Source: Brevibacterium sp. CBA3109 (GTDB lineage: Bacteria > Actinomycetota > Actinomycetes > Actinomycetales > Brevibacteriaceae). From it: 64,000 bases of DNA. The number at the start of each line of letters is the position of its first letter. The first letter of the stretch is position 1. Below the pieces are notes generated by a model. The model was not told the origin of the DNA. It saw only the letters and a program-made list of their open reading frames with translations, and ran no database searches. The stretch is taken from NCBI RefSeq assembly GCF_040256645.1, contig NZ_CP158281.1:3348001-3412000 (forward strand). Reading direction: 5' to 3'. The position numbers and the translations under genes are program-made. Of this stretch, positions 1 through 8,186 are shown piece after piece.

Positions 1-9
1 GAGATGCGC

Positions 10-2610
10 ATGGACGCACAGTTGACAACCAAATCACGCGAGACGGTTCAGTCCGCGATGAATGACGTCGTGGCTCGGCGAAACAATCAGATCGAGCCCG
101 CCCACCTGGTCGCGGCTCTGCTGGAGCAGCCGGACTCACTGGCCTCAAACCTGGTGACAAAGGTCGGCGCCGACCCGAAGTCCGTTCTGGATTCGGTCCG
201 CTCGACCATCGATGGCTTCCCCACCGTCAGCGGTCAGACCGTGTCCCAGCCGGGGCTGTCGCGTTCCGGACTCGAGATGATGAACCTCGCGCAGGAGGAG
301 ATGACCAGCCTCGGCGATCAGTTCGTGTCCACGGAGCACCTGCTGCTCGCGGCCGCCGCGGGTCAGGACGGAGCCGGTGAGGCGCTGCGCCGCGCCGGCG
401 CCGGCCGCGACGCTCTGCTGGCTGCGCTGCCCGAACTGCGCGGGGGAAAGAAGGTCACCTCGGAGAACCCCGAGGACACGATGCAGTCGCTGGAGAAGTA
501 CGGCCTCGACCTCACAGCCACCGCGCGTGAGGGCAAACTCGACCCGGTCATCGGTCGTGACAAGGAGATCCGGCGGGTCATCCAGGTCCTCTCGCGACGG
601 ACGAAGAACAACCCCGTCCTCATCGGCGACCCCGGCGTCGGCAAGACCGCCGTGGTCGAAGGCTTGGCCCAGCGGATCGTGGCCGGTGACGTGCCTGAGT
701 CCCTGCGCGACAAGACGCTGATCAGCCTGGACCTGTCCGCAATGGTGGCCGGGGCGAAGTACCGGGGCGAATTCGAGGAGAGGTTCAAGGCCGTCCTCGA
801 GGAGATCAAGAACGCCGATGGCCAGGTCATCACCTTCATCGATGAGCTCCATACCGTCGTCGGCGCCGGCGCCACCGGAGACTCCGCCATGGACGCGGGC
901 AATATGCTCAAGCCGATGCTCGCCCGCGGTGAACTGCGCCTCGTCGGCGCGACCACACTCGACGAGTATCGCGAGAACATCGAGAAGGATCCGGCCCTGG
1001 AACGCAGGTTCCAGCAGGTCTACGTGGGCGAACCCAGCGTCGAGGACACGGTCGCGATCCTGCGTGGGCTCAAGGAACGCTACGAGGCCCACCACAAGGT
1101 CTCGATCAACGACGGAGCACTCGTCGCCGCGGCCACCATGTCCAATCGCTACATCACCGGCCGTCAGCTGCCGGACAAGGCCATCGACCTCGTCGACGAA
1201 GCCGCGTCCCGTCTGCGCATGGAGATCGACTCGGCACCCGTCGAGATCGATGAGCTTCGGCGTGCGGTGGATCGGCTGAAAATGGAGGACATGGCCCTGT
1301 CCAAGGAAACGGACACAGCCTCGAAGGAGCGCCTCGGCGCCCTGCGTGCCGATCTTGCCGATCGGGAGGAGGAGCTGCACGCCCTCGAGGCCACCTGGGA
1401 ATCCCAGAGGGCTGGTCTCAACCGGGTCGGCGAGCTCAAGGAGAAGCTCGACGAGCTGCGCTCTCAGGCTGACAAGGCTCAGCGCGACACGGATCTGGAA
1501 ACGGCCTCGCGTCTGCTCTACGGGGAGATCCCTGCCGTGCAGAAGGAGATCGACCTCGCCGAGGCGGAGGAAGCCAACGCCGAGACCGAGACCGACCCGA
1601 TGGTCAGTGATCGTGTCTCGAGCAATGACATCGCCGAGGTCGTCTCGTCCTGGACGGGCATCCCGGCGGGACGTCTGATGCAGGGCGAGATCGAGAAGCT
1701 GCTGGGCGCCGAGGATGTGCTGGGCAAGCGTCTCATCGGCCAGAAGAGCGCCGTGGCCACGGTGTCCGATGCGATCCGTCGTTCACGTGCCGGCATCGCC
1801 GACCCGGACCGTCCGACGGGCTCGTTCCTGTTCCTCGGCCCCACCGGCGTGGGCAAGACCGAGCTCGCGAAGTCCCTCGCGGACTTCCTCTTCGACGATG
1901 AGAAGGCCCTGATCCGCATTGATATGAGCGAGTATGGCGAAAAGCACACCGTCTCACGTCTCGTCGGCGCCCCTCCGGGCTACGTCGGCTACGACGAGGG
2001 CGGCCAGCTCACCGAGGCTGTGCGCCGTCGCCCCTACTCCGTCGTCCTCCTCGACGAGGTGGAGAAGGCACACCCGAGTGTCTTCGACATCCTGCTGCAG
2101 GTTCTCGACGATGGTCGTCTCACCGATGGTCAGGGGCGCACAGTCGACTTCCGGAACACGATTCTGATTCTGACCTCGAACCTGGGTTCGCAGTTCCTCG
2201 TCGATCAGTCTCTGAGTGTCGAGGAGCAGAAGGATGCTGTGTTGGGCGTCGTGCATTCGACGTTCAAGCCCGAGTTCCTCAACCGTCTTGACGACATCGT
2301 GCTCTTCGACGCACTGAGCACGGAGGAGCTGTCCTCCATCGTCGACCTGCAGATCCAGCGTCTGGCGTCTCGCCTGACCGAACGGCGAATCACGCTCGAG
2401 GTCACGGATGCCGCCGAGGATTGGCTCGCGCTCGAGGGCTACGATCCTGCGTTCGGCGCCCGCCCCCTGCGCAGGCTGGTCCAGCGCGAGATCGGAGACA
2501 AACTGGCCCGCGCTCTGCTGTCCGGCGACGTGGTCGACGGCGATGACATCGTCATCGGTCTGCCCGAGGATCCGGAGTCCAAAGGCCTGGAGCTGCGCCC
2601 GAAGCGATAG
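10..2610 (+). CDS. clpB: ATP-dependent disaggregase ClpB
   Basis: Cytosolic AAA+ chaperone that pulls polypeptides out of aggregates together with DnaK. The order is typical: an N-terminal Clp repeat domain (residues 1-145), a first AAA module with Walker A GDPGVGKT (about 206) and Walker [10 protein letters not shown] (about 275), the coiled-coil M domain (about 405-525), and a second AAA module with Walker A GPTGVGKT (about 610) and Walker [10 protein letters not shown] (about 678). The length of 866 aa is normal for the family, and the coiled-coil M domain separates it from ClpA. The ATG at position 10 ([11 protein letters not shown]) fits the family N-terminus, and GAG at 1-3 could be the end of a Shine-Dalgarno sequence cut by the window edge. 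An in-frame ATG at 4 is the alternative. Any HspR/HAIR operator would lie outside the window. Confidence 0.95.
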   Translation: MDAQLTTKSRETVQSAMNDVVARRNNQIEPAHLVAALLEQPDSLASNLVTKVGADPKSVLDSVRSTIDGFPTVSGQTVSQPGLSRSGLEMMNLAQEEMTSLGDQFVSTEHLLLAAAAGQDGAGEALRRAGAGRDALLAALPELRGGKKVTSENPEDTMQSLEKYGLDLTATAREGKLDPVIGRDKEIRRVIQVLSRRTKNNPVLIGDPGVGKTAVVEGLAQRIVAGDVPESLRDKTLISLDLSAMVAGAKYRGEFEERFKAVLEEIKNADGQVITFIDELHTVVGAGATGDSAMDAGNMLKPMLARGELRLVGATTLDEYRENIEKDPALERRFQQVYVGEPSVEDTVAILRGLKERYEAHHKVSINDGALVAAATMSNRYITGRQLPDKAIDLVDEAASRLRMEIDSAPVEIDELRRAVDRLKMEDMALSKETDTASKERLGALRADLADREEELHALEATWESQRAGLNRVGELKEKLDELRSQADKAQRDTDLETASRLLYGEIPAVQKEIDLAEAEEANAETETDPMVSDRVSSNDIAEVVSSWTGIPAGRLMQGEIEKLLGAEDVLGKRLIGQKSAVATVSDAIRRSRAGIADPDRPTGSFLFLGPTGVGKTELAKSLADFLFDDEKALIRIDMSEYGEKHTVSRLVGAPPGYVGYDEGGQLTEAVRRRPYSVVLLDEVEKAHPSVFDILLQVLDDGRLTDGQGRTVDFRNTILILTSNLGSQFLVDQSLSVEEQKDAVLGVVHSTFKPEFLNRLDDIVLFDALSTEELSSIVDLQIQRLASRLTERRITLEVTDAAEDWLALEGYDPAFGARPLRRLVQREIGDKLARALLSGDVVDGDDIVIGLPEDPESKGLELRPKR

Positions 2611-2627
2611 TCCGCCTCAAACGGTAC

Positions 2628-2689
2628 GGGCTCCATCGAAGTTTCAGAGCACTGCTTTAAAGCGGAGCTCTGAAACTTCGATGGGGCCC
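2628..2689. terminator. Long hairpin between convergent clpB and HTTM genes
   Basis: Perfect 18-bp inverted repeat (arms 2633-2650 and 2667-2684), extendable with one G-T pair to about 23 bp (2628-2650 / 2667-2689). The 16-nt loop itself contains the palindrome GCTTTAAAGC. It lies 18 bp after the clpB stop and 48 bp before the end of the opposing gene, so it can serve both strands. There is no long T-run. Function as a bidirectional terminator is inferred from structure and position. Confidence 0.75.
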
Positions 2690-2736
2690 TTTCCCTGCGA
2701 GCTCAGGAAACAACGGCTCGTGCGGCGCGCAGGCGA

Positions 2737-3861
2737 CTAGCGCGAGGCATTCGCCTTCGCACGTTCCATCCCTTCGGAGGTCCATTTCCACCAGCGACTC
2801 ACCAGCTTGTGGAGCTTTTCGAAGCTGCGATCGCGGATGAAGATGGCATCGACGGCAATCATCGTCAGCGAGAACCAGGGCAGTCCCATCAGCAGGGCGA
2901 TTCCCAGGTGGAAGGAGAGGATGCCCAACAAGCCCACAATTCGCGTATACCGGTTGAACAGCATGAACGGGAACGCACACTGGAACAGGACCGAGCCCCA
3001 GGAGATGGCCACGACCATCGGACCCCAGGCGGTCAGCAGGTCCGAGAGCACCGGCCAGGTTCCGAACTGTTGAGTGTGCAGCGGGTTGTACACCGCGAAT
3101 CCGTGCTGCCAAGCGGCACCGCCGGCCTTGTACAGACCGCCCGACATGTAGATCGCACAGACTTGGAAGGCCAGCACGACGATCGCTAAGTTGTTGGCCA
3201 TGATGAGGGCCCAGCGATAGCTGCCTCCGTCGGTTTCCGGGAACTCCGGGTTCTGCTGTCTCTTGCGCTTGGCATCCAAGGACCACCGCCTGGTGGTGTC
3301 GGCGAAGAGCATCGCGATCATGAACATGCGATACGCATTGTCGCCCTGATCGCCAGCACTGTCGTTGAGCTCGATGAAGCTCACCCACAGGACCAGATAG
3401 AACGGCAGAACGATGCGAGTCCGCCATCCGAGGATGATGACGACGGCGAGAATGGCCAGACCGATGATCATGGCGGTGAACAACGGCGGGTTGGTCACCG
3501 CACGGTGGAAGAGAGAGAACAGCCAGATGTTCGGGAAGTCGCTCTTGGGGTCAGCGATCTCCCCGTTCCAGGCGCTGCCCACGCCGAAGGCATAGTGCCG
3601 GGCGCTGAAGTTCGTCAGCAGCAGGCCGAGTCCGGTCAGGCCGATGAGGATACGGGTCACCGCGAGACCGTACGTTGCGTGATAGCGACCGGTGAGCATC
3701 TCCTCAAGCCAGTCCCAGCCGCGCGAGATGCTCCCCAGGACGCGGGAAGCGACTGGAATGCGCTCGTTCGGATCCACTGCCGAATAGGAGGTCGCCCCGG
3801 ACTTCGACTCCTGCACGCCGATCTCTTCACCCTTGACCCGGGTGTTCTTGTCACTGCTCAT
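2737..3861 (-). CDS. HTTM-domain (vitamin K-dependent carboxylase-like) membrane protein
   Basis: Integral membrane protein of the HTTM family (horizontally transferred transmembrane domain, related to vitamin K-dependent gamma-carboxylase). Several hydrophobic helices follow a roughly 60-residue soluble N-terminus. The bacterial HTTM hallmark is visible as a Q-x4-Y-x3-G-x-x-K pattern in QVCAIYMSGGLYKAGG, followed by a W-x-x-G block (AWQHGFAVYNPL). The bacterial members have no established substrate. Start chosen at ATG 3861 (MSSDKNTRV) with GAGGTG just upstream; an ATG at 3867 is also in frame. The start lies inside the end of the upstream DUF5819 gene, which suggests translational coupling and a two-component membrane unit. 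Confidence 0.8.
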   Translation of the reverse strand: MSSDKNTRVKGEEIGVQESKSGATSYSAVDPNERIPVASRVLGSISRGWDWLEEMLTGRYHATYGLAVTRILIGLTGLGLLLTNFSARHYAFGVGSAWNGEIADPKSDFPNIWLFSLFHRAVTNPPLFTAMIIGLAILAVVIILGWRTRIVLPFYLVLWVSFIELNDSAGDQGDNAYRMFMIAMLFADTTRRWSLDAKRKRQQNPEFPETDGGSYRWALIMANNLAIVVLAFQVCAIYMSGGLYKAGGAAWQHGFAVYNPLHTQQFGTWPVLSDLLTAWGPMVVAISWGSVLFQCAFPFMLFNRYTRIVGLLGILSFHLGIALLMGLPWFSLTMIAVDAIFIRDRSFEKLHKLVSRWWKWTSEGMERAKANASR

Positions 3862-4642
3862 CTGCACACCTCACTTTGTCGGAGGCACAGAAGTACTCGG
3901 CGAACTCCACATCGGACTGGTGCGGTTCGGCCACCAGTGCTCGCCAGCCGACCGGCACCGGCTGAATGTTCGGCCGTTTCGCATCGTCGTTGTTGCGCTG
4001 TGCAAACGGCACTACATTCTGTCGGGCTGCCTGGTACTGGACGCGCTGGACGTCCTCACCCCAGATCGCTCTGGCCACCTGTGTCGCATAGGCCGTGGCC
4101 AGATGTTCGCTCTCCAGGTATCCGTCGACAGCACCGTCGGGATCTTCGTAGTCCCCCAGCTTCGTCGTCAGCCGGTCGACAGAGTCATCACCCTTGAAGT
4201 AGTCGAGCTTGACGATCGCCTTCTGGTCGTTGGGCAGGTCCTCCCACGATCCCTTGATGTCGGAGGCGACCCCGACGCCCAGACCGGCGGAGCGAGGAGG
4301 GAAGAGCTTGTAGGTCGAATGATCGAGTTCAACATCCGTGGCGCGCACCCAATCCGTGACCTCTTCACCGCCCTCGGCAGTCTTCACGACCGCGCGGACA
4401 TCGAAGTAGTAGTCGCCGTTGATCGGCTCGGGAGCGAATACACTCCACGACTGACCCCACAGCGGAATCATGTACTCGGAGAGAAGGTCCCCGGGGATCA
4501 CCTCTCGCGCCGTCGACGACGGAGCGATCCAGAGGAAGCTTGCGAGCAGATGAAAGGCTGTCAGCAGCATGGCCACAACCATCAGCGCGCGCTTGACGAC
4601 CGACCGTCTGGCGGACTTCGTCTCAGTCTTGTCTGTATCCAT
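3851..4642 (-). CDS. DUF5819 family membrane-anchored protein
   Basis: 263 aa with a basic N-terminus, one hydrophobic segment (about residues 18-40) and a large extracytoplasmic domain. It carries the family-like motif WGQSWSVFAPEP near residue 90. Actinobacterial DUF5819 proteins are commonly encoded beside HTTM proteins, and here the two reading frames overlap by 11 nt, so the products probably act together at the membrane. The reaction is unknown. The ATG at 4642 gives the correct N-terminal anchor. The 298-bp upstream gap holds inverted repeats and a tandem 12-nt array that may affect its expression. Confidence 0.75.
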   Translation of the reverse strand: MDTDKTETKSARRSVVKRALMVVAMLLTAFHLLASFLWIAPSSTAREVIPGDLLSEYMIPLWGQSWSVFAPEPINGDYYFDVRAVVKTAEGGEEVTDWVRATDVELDHSTYKLFPPRSAGLGVGVASDIKGSWEDLPNDQKAIVKLDYFKGDDSVDRLTTKLGDYEDPDGAVDGYLESEHLATAYATQVARAIWGEDVQRVQYQAARQNVVPFAQRNNDDAKRPNIQPVPVGWRALVAEPHQSDVEFAEYFCASDKVRCADEQ

Positions 4643-4648
4643 CTCAGT

Positions 4649-4747
4649 CCTGGAGTCTGGTGCGCCACTTTGCGAAATCCGCCGTGACCAGAAGTGGACT
4701 GCTCAGGATCTCCCCAGTGACTAGGGTGCATTCATACAGACTCCAGG
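4649..4747. repeat. 11-bp inverted repeat in the leader of the DUF5819-HTTM operon
   Basis: CCTGGAGTCTG (4649-4659) and its exact reverse complement CAGACTCCAGG (4737-4747) flank 77 nt directly upstream of the DUF5819 start. If transcribed, it would form a long-range stem in the 5' leader, close to the start codon at 4642. Function is not known. Confidence 0.45.
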
Positions 4748-4809
4748 GTACGTCAGTGAATCCGGAAGTTCAGCCCGAGCAGCCCTGGTGTTTCACGAAC
4801 CCAACCTGC

Positions 4810-4880
4810 CAGAACTTCCGGCAGAACGTCCGACAGAACGCCTGCCGAACGTCCGGCAGAACGTCTGGCAGAACTTCCGT
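4810..4880. repeat. Tandem array of about six 12-nt units (CAGAACGTCCGG-like)
   Basis: Units begin at 4810, 4822, 4834, 4846 (11 nt), 4857 and 4869, with consensus CAGAACNTCCGG. The first unit also pairs exactly with an inverted copy of its core: CCGGAAGTTC at 4762-4771 against GAACTTCCGG at 4812-4821, which is a possible 10-bp stem. The array lies in the intergenic region between the end of the CoA-transferase gene and the promoter region of the DUF5819-HTTM operon. There are no spacers, so it is not a CRISPR array. It may be a binding-site array or a slippage-prone microsatellite. Confidence 0.7.
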
Positions 4881-4940
4881 GCAGCAACACTGGGTATGAC
4901 TCTGAGCATGACCCCGGTAGTGACGGTGAAATGACTGCCC

Positions 4941-6116
4941 TCAGCGCTGGCTGCGCAACCAGTCCTTGACCACCTCGGTGCTGTCCCCCAGCTGTGGCGG
5001 AGCGAGATCGTAGCTCGGCGGAGTCTCGGACAAGCGGATCGGATTGGCCACCGTTGGGATCACCCGATCCCCGGCCCCCGCCTCGGCGACGGGCTCAAGA
5101 CCCAGCGAGGTCGCCAGGTCGACACCCTGGGCGATCGTGTTGATCGGAGCACACGGCAGACCGGCAGCAGTCAGGATGTCGAACCATTCCTGGTTCGTCT
5201 TCTCACTCAGCGCGGCAATGAGTTCCGGTTCGAGTTCGCCACGGTTCTCGTTGCGGTCGGAGAAGTTCGCGAAGCGTGCATCCTCAGCCCACTCGGGATG
5301 GCCCAGCACCGCTGCCAGTGAACGGAACTGGTTGTCGTTGCCGACAGCGATGATGATCTGCCCCTCGGCCGTGGGCATCGGCTGGTAGGGGTACAGGCTC
5401 GGGTGGGCGTTGCCCATTGCCTGCGGGACGACACCCCCGGCCACATATGCCGAGGTCTGGTTCGCCAGCCCAGACAGTGCCGAGGACAGGAGGTTCGTCT
5501 CCACCAGCTGCCCCTCGCCGGTGTCCTTGCGGTGGGCCAGTGCCGCGAGGATTCCGACCGTGGTGTGCAGACCGGTGAACACGTCAACGACCGCCACGCC
5601 AGCCTTCACCGGACCCGACTCCTGCGACCCTGTGACGCTCATGAAGCCGGACAGTCCCTGGATCAGCAGATCGTAGCCGGGTTGCGGGTTGTCACGCCCG
5701 AACCCGGTCACCGAGGCGTAGATGACGCCCGGATTCTGAATCTTGACGGTGTCATAGTCGAGCCCGTACTTTGCCAGTCCACCGGCCTTGAAGTTCTCCA
5801 CGAGGATGTCGGCCCGCCTAGCCAGCTCCTGCGCCAGGGCCAGCTCCCCCCCGTCTTTGAAATCGAGGACCACGGAGTGCTTGTTTCGGTTCGCCGTGAG
5901 GAAATACGTCGCATCATCGCCTCGCCGAGGTGGCGCCCAGTGCCGTGTATCGTCGCCGGTCCTTCCCTCGACCTTGATGACCGTGGCGCCGAGGTCGGCA
6001 AGCATCATCGTCGCGTAGGGCCCCGCCAACACACGTGAGAAGTCAGCGACGACCACTCCCGCCAACGGACCGGTCCCAGACCGACCGAACAATTCCTGCA
6101 GATCTTGCTGTTCCAC
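4941..6116 (-). CDS. CaiB/BaiF family (class III) CoA-transferase
   Basis: Transfers CoA between acyl-CoA and a free carboxylic acid. The 391-aa protein opens with the family block LAGVVVADFSRVLAGPYA, followed by ADLGATVIKVE. The catalytic Asp is in PGYDLLIQGLSGFM, and the C-terminal region carries LPCAPINT. GTG at 6116 is chosen because GGGAGG sits 6 nt upstream; an earlier in-frame start would add 13 atypical residues. It stands alone between unrelated neighbours, so the acid used (carnitine, oxalate, a bile or aromatic acid) cannot be told from context. Confidence 0.85.
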   Translation of the reverse strand: MEQQDLQELFGRSGTGPLAGVVVADFSRVLAGPYATMMLADLGATVIKVEGRTGDDTRHWAPPRRGDDATYFLTANRNKHSVVLDFKDGGELALAQELARRADILVENFKAGGLAKYGLDYDTVKIQNPGVIYASVTGFGRDNPQPGYDLLIQGLSGFMSVTGSQESGPVKAGVAVVDVFTGLHTTVGILAALAHRKDTGEGQLVETNLLSSALSGLANQTSAYVAGGVVPQAMGNAHPSLYPYQPMPTAEGQIIIAVGNDNQFRSLAAVLGHPEWAEDARFANFSDRNENRGELEPELIAALSEKTNQEWFDILTAAGLPCAPINTIAQGVDLATSLGLEPVAEAGAGDRVIPTVANPIRLSETPPSYDLAPPQLGDSTEVVKDWLRSQR

Positions 6117-6357
6117 GTGCTGCCTCCCATGGCGCGTTCGAGCCCTGATACCCAAGCGTTGTGTCTTCCACGCCAGACTATACGGACTCCTCCCACCCCG
6201 TCCGGGTAGGTGCGGAATCCGTTGACCCCCAGGAGCCGAACCTCGCTACACTCGGGACAAGCCAACTGCCGCCTGCAGCAGCGGGGAAGCTTCACGGAGC
6301 TGCAGAGCTCAACAGACGACGAGGCTCAACAGTCGCTCAGACACGAAGGGATGAACG

Positions 6358-7392
6358 ATGACGTTTCATATGCCCGCGGAAACAGCCGCCCATGACCGCA
6401 TCTGGATGGCGTTCCCGTCCTCCGGCTATGCCTTGGGCGATACCGAGGAAGAGGCCGAGGCGGCTCGCCGCACTTGGGCCGCGGTGGCGCGTGCCACCAG
6501 CGAGTTCACCCCGGTGACTGTTGTCGTCTCGACGTCGCAGACCGACAATGCCCGCCGCCACCTCGGCGAGGGCATCAACCATCCGATCACTGTGGTCAAT
6601 GCCGAACTCGACGATGCCTGGATGCGCGACATCGGCCCGAGCTTCGTAGTTGACGACAACGGTGCACTGCACGCAGTGGACTGGGTGTTCAACGGCTGGG
6701 GCGCCCAGGAGTGGGCGACATGGGATCATGATCAGCACATCGGCCGCTTCGTCGCGAACCAGGCAGGAGTCCCCATCATCGATTCCCAGCTGCGCAATGA
6801 AGGCGGCGGCATCCACGTCGACGGGCAGGGCACCGTTCTGGCCACGCGCAGCGTGCAGTTGGATCCGGGCCGTAACCCCGACCTGACCGAGGCCGACGTG
6901 GAAGCCGAATTCGCCCGCACGGTCGGGGCGAAGAAAGTCATCTGGCTCGAGCACGGCCTCCACCGCGACAATCAGACCTTCGGCACCCGCGGCCACGTCG
7001 ACATCGTCGCGGCCATGCCCAGCCCGGGCGTCATCCTCATCCACGATCAGCGCAATCCCGAGCACCCGGACTTTGAATTCAGTCAGGCGCTCAAGACTCA
7101 GTTCACCACCGAGACCACAGCCGAGGGGCAGCCCTTCGACGTCGTGACGATCCCCGCCCCCGAAGCACTGCGCGATGATGAGGGGTGGGTCGACTACTCC
7201 TACGTCAACCACCTCGTGACCAACGACGGGGTCATCGCCTGCACCTTCGACGATCCGATGGATGCCGAGGCGGTCTCCGTGCTCGAGAAGGTGTACCCGG
7301 GACGCAAGGTCGTCGGCGTCGATGCTCGCGAACTCTATGCCCGGGGCGGCGGAATCCACTGCATCACCCAGCAGCAGCCCACAGTGGGCTGA
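6358..7392 (+). CDS. aguA: Agmatine deiminase family protein
   Basis: Hydrolyses agmatine to N-carbamoylputrescine and ammonia (PPAD/guanidino-modifying enzyme fold, cytosolic). The 344-aa length fits. Family signatures are present: DAWMRDIGPSFV near residue 85, NEGGGIHVDG near residue 150, the H-containing RGHVDIVA block, and the C-terminal GGGIHCITQQQP with the nucleophilic Cys at about residue 335. ATG 6358 has AAGGG 7 nt upstream. No N-carbamoylputrescine amidohydrolase (AguB) gene is adjacent, so the downstream step must be elsewhere or the substrate differs. Confidence 0.88.
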   Translation: MTFHMPAETAAHDRIWMAFPSSGYALGDTEEEAEAARRTWAAVARATSEFTPVTVVVSTSQTDNARRHLGEGINHPITVVNAELDDAWMRDIGPSFVVDDNGALHAVDWVFNGWGAQEWATWDHDQHIGRFVANQAGVPIIDSQLRNEGGGIHVDGQGTVLATRSVQLDPGRNPDLTEADVEAEFARTVGAKKVIWLEHGLHRDNQTFGTRGHVDIVAAMPSPGVILIHDQRNPEHPDFEFSQALKTQFTTETTAEGQPFDVVTIPAPEALRDDEGWVDYSYVNHLVTNDGVIACTFDDPMDAEAVSVLEKVYPGRKVVGVDARELYARGGGIHCITQQQPTVG

Positions 7393-7493
7393 TCACCGAA
7401 GAACTGTCTCTTCTCCCCAAACCTGAGACTGTATTCTTTCACTGAGGAACCATCTGCAGTATATGGTGGTGAACCAGGACACAGTGCCGATGC

Positions 7494-7523
7494 GCACGAC
7501 CGTCGATCATCGTCGGTCTGTGC
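7494..7523. other. Imperfect hairpin downstream of agmatine deiminase gene
   Basis: GCAC-G-ACCGTCGAT-C-ATCGTCGGT-CT-GTGC forms a near-perfect stem with one internal T-T mismatch and a small bulge. It lies 100 bp after the agmatine deiminase stop and 52 bp before the YtxH-like start. It may be a weak terminator or an operator for the downstream gene. There is no T-tract. Confidence 0.35.
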
Positions 7524-7574
7524 ACTCACACGTGTTGCATGCAGTCACGGCAAGCTGAGAAGGAGAGCAGGAAA

Positions 7575-7979
7575 ATGAAGAAGCGATTGATTCTCCTGGC
7601 TGGTCTGGGAGTCGGTTACGTACTCGGATCACGCACCGGACGTCAGAGCTACGAGAAGCTTAAGGCCCAGGCACAGGATCTCTGGACCGACCCGCGAGTG
7701 CAGGACACCGTTGAGAAGGCCAACCAGTCGATCCGCGACAAGTCCCCGGCCGTCGCCGATGCCGTCCAGACGGCAGCCGACAAGGTCAACTCCGCGGCGG
7801 GGACAGGTGCGACAGGCACAGGAGCCACCGGAGCTGGTGCAGACGCCACGGACAGCAAGTCCACTGGCACTGCAGGCAGCAAGCCCACGGGCGCCGCGGA
7901 GGCCAAGGACGATGTCATCGCTGACCCCATGCGCGACATCGACGATGAAGGCCCTGCCGGACTCACTGAAGACGCCTGA
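7575..7979 (+). CDS. YtxH-like single-pass membrane protein
   Basis: 134 aa. The N-terminus MKKRLILLAGLGVGYVLGSRTGR is a short membrane anchor followed by the glycine/arginine pattern common in YtxH-type and similar actinobacterial stress-associated membrane proteins. A helical region (about 25-75) and an Ala/Gly/Thr-rich low-complexity stretch (about 75-112) follow, then an acidic C-terminus. ATG 7575 has AAGGAG at the ideal distance. An earlier in-frame ATG at 7539 lacks a ribosome binding site. Function unknown; the length and composition suggest a structural or stress role. Confidence 0.7.
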   Translation: MKKRLILLAGLGVGYVLGSRTGRQSYEKLKAQAQDLWTDPRVQDTVEKANQSIRDKSPAVADAVQTAADKVNSAAGTGATGTGATGAGADATDSKSTGTAGSKPTGAAEAKDDVIADPMRDIDDEGPAGLTEDA

Positions 7980-8060
7980 GGCTCTCACATCTGAGGCTCT
8001 CACCTGCACCGCTCGAGGGTTGTTACCCACGGCGGCTGAACCGCGATCGCGAGCAGCAGG

Positions 8061-8105
8061 TGACAACGCTCCCGCACGCTGATCCAATGTGCGGGAGCGT
8101 TGTCA
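8061..8105. terminator. Perfect 17-bp hairpin between convergent genes
   Basis: TGACAACGCTCCCGCAC (8061-8077) pairs exactly with 8089-8105 across an 11-nt loop. It lies 82 bp after the YtxH-like gene and 61 bp before the end of the cardiolipin synthase gene on the other strand. The position between convergent genes supports a bidirectional terminator. Confidence 0.75.
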
Positions 8106-8143
8106 TGTCCGGCGCAGTACGCCACGAGCCCTCAGCAACGTGA

Positions 8144-8186
8144 CTAGAGCAGTGAGCTCGTGAGCCTAGAGCAGTGAGCTCGTGAG
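8144..8186. repeat. 21-nt direct repeat at the 3' end of the cardiolipin synthase gene
   Basis: Two identical 21-nt copies at 8144-8164 and 8166-8186 (period 22). The second copy contains the cardiolipin synthase stop codon and the codons for its last six residues (LTSSLL). The first lies just outside the gene. This looks like a recent tandem duplication that left the protein unchanged. Confidence 0.8.

Noticed and set aside
145..1380. 411-codon open frame antisense to clpB
   Set aside because: It is a shadow of high-G+C coding sequence; the clpB frame has full family motifs and this frame has none.
3833..4687. 284-codon frame on the plus strand over the DUF5819 gene
   Set aside because: No domain, and it is antisense to a gene with a clear membrane anchor and family motif.
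4810..4880. CRISPR array
   Set aside because: Units are adjacent with no spacers and only 12 nt long; no cas genes in the window.
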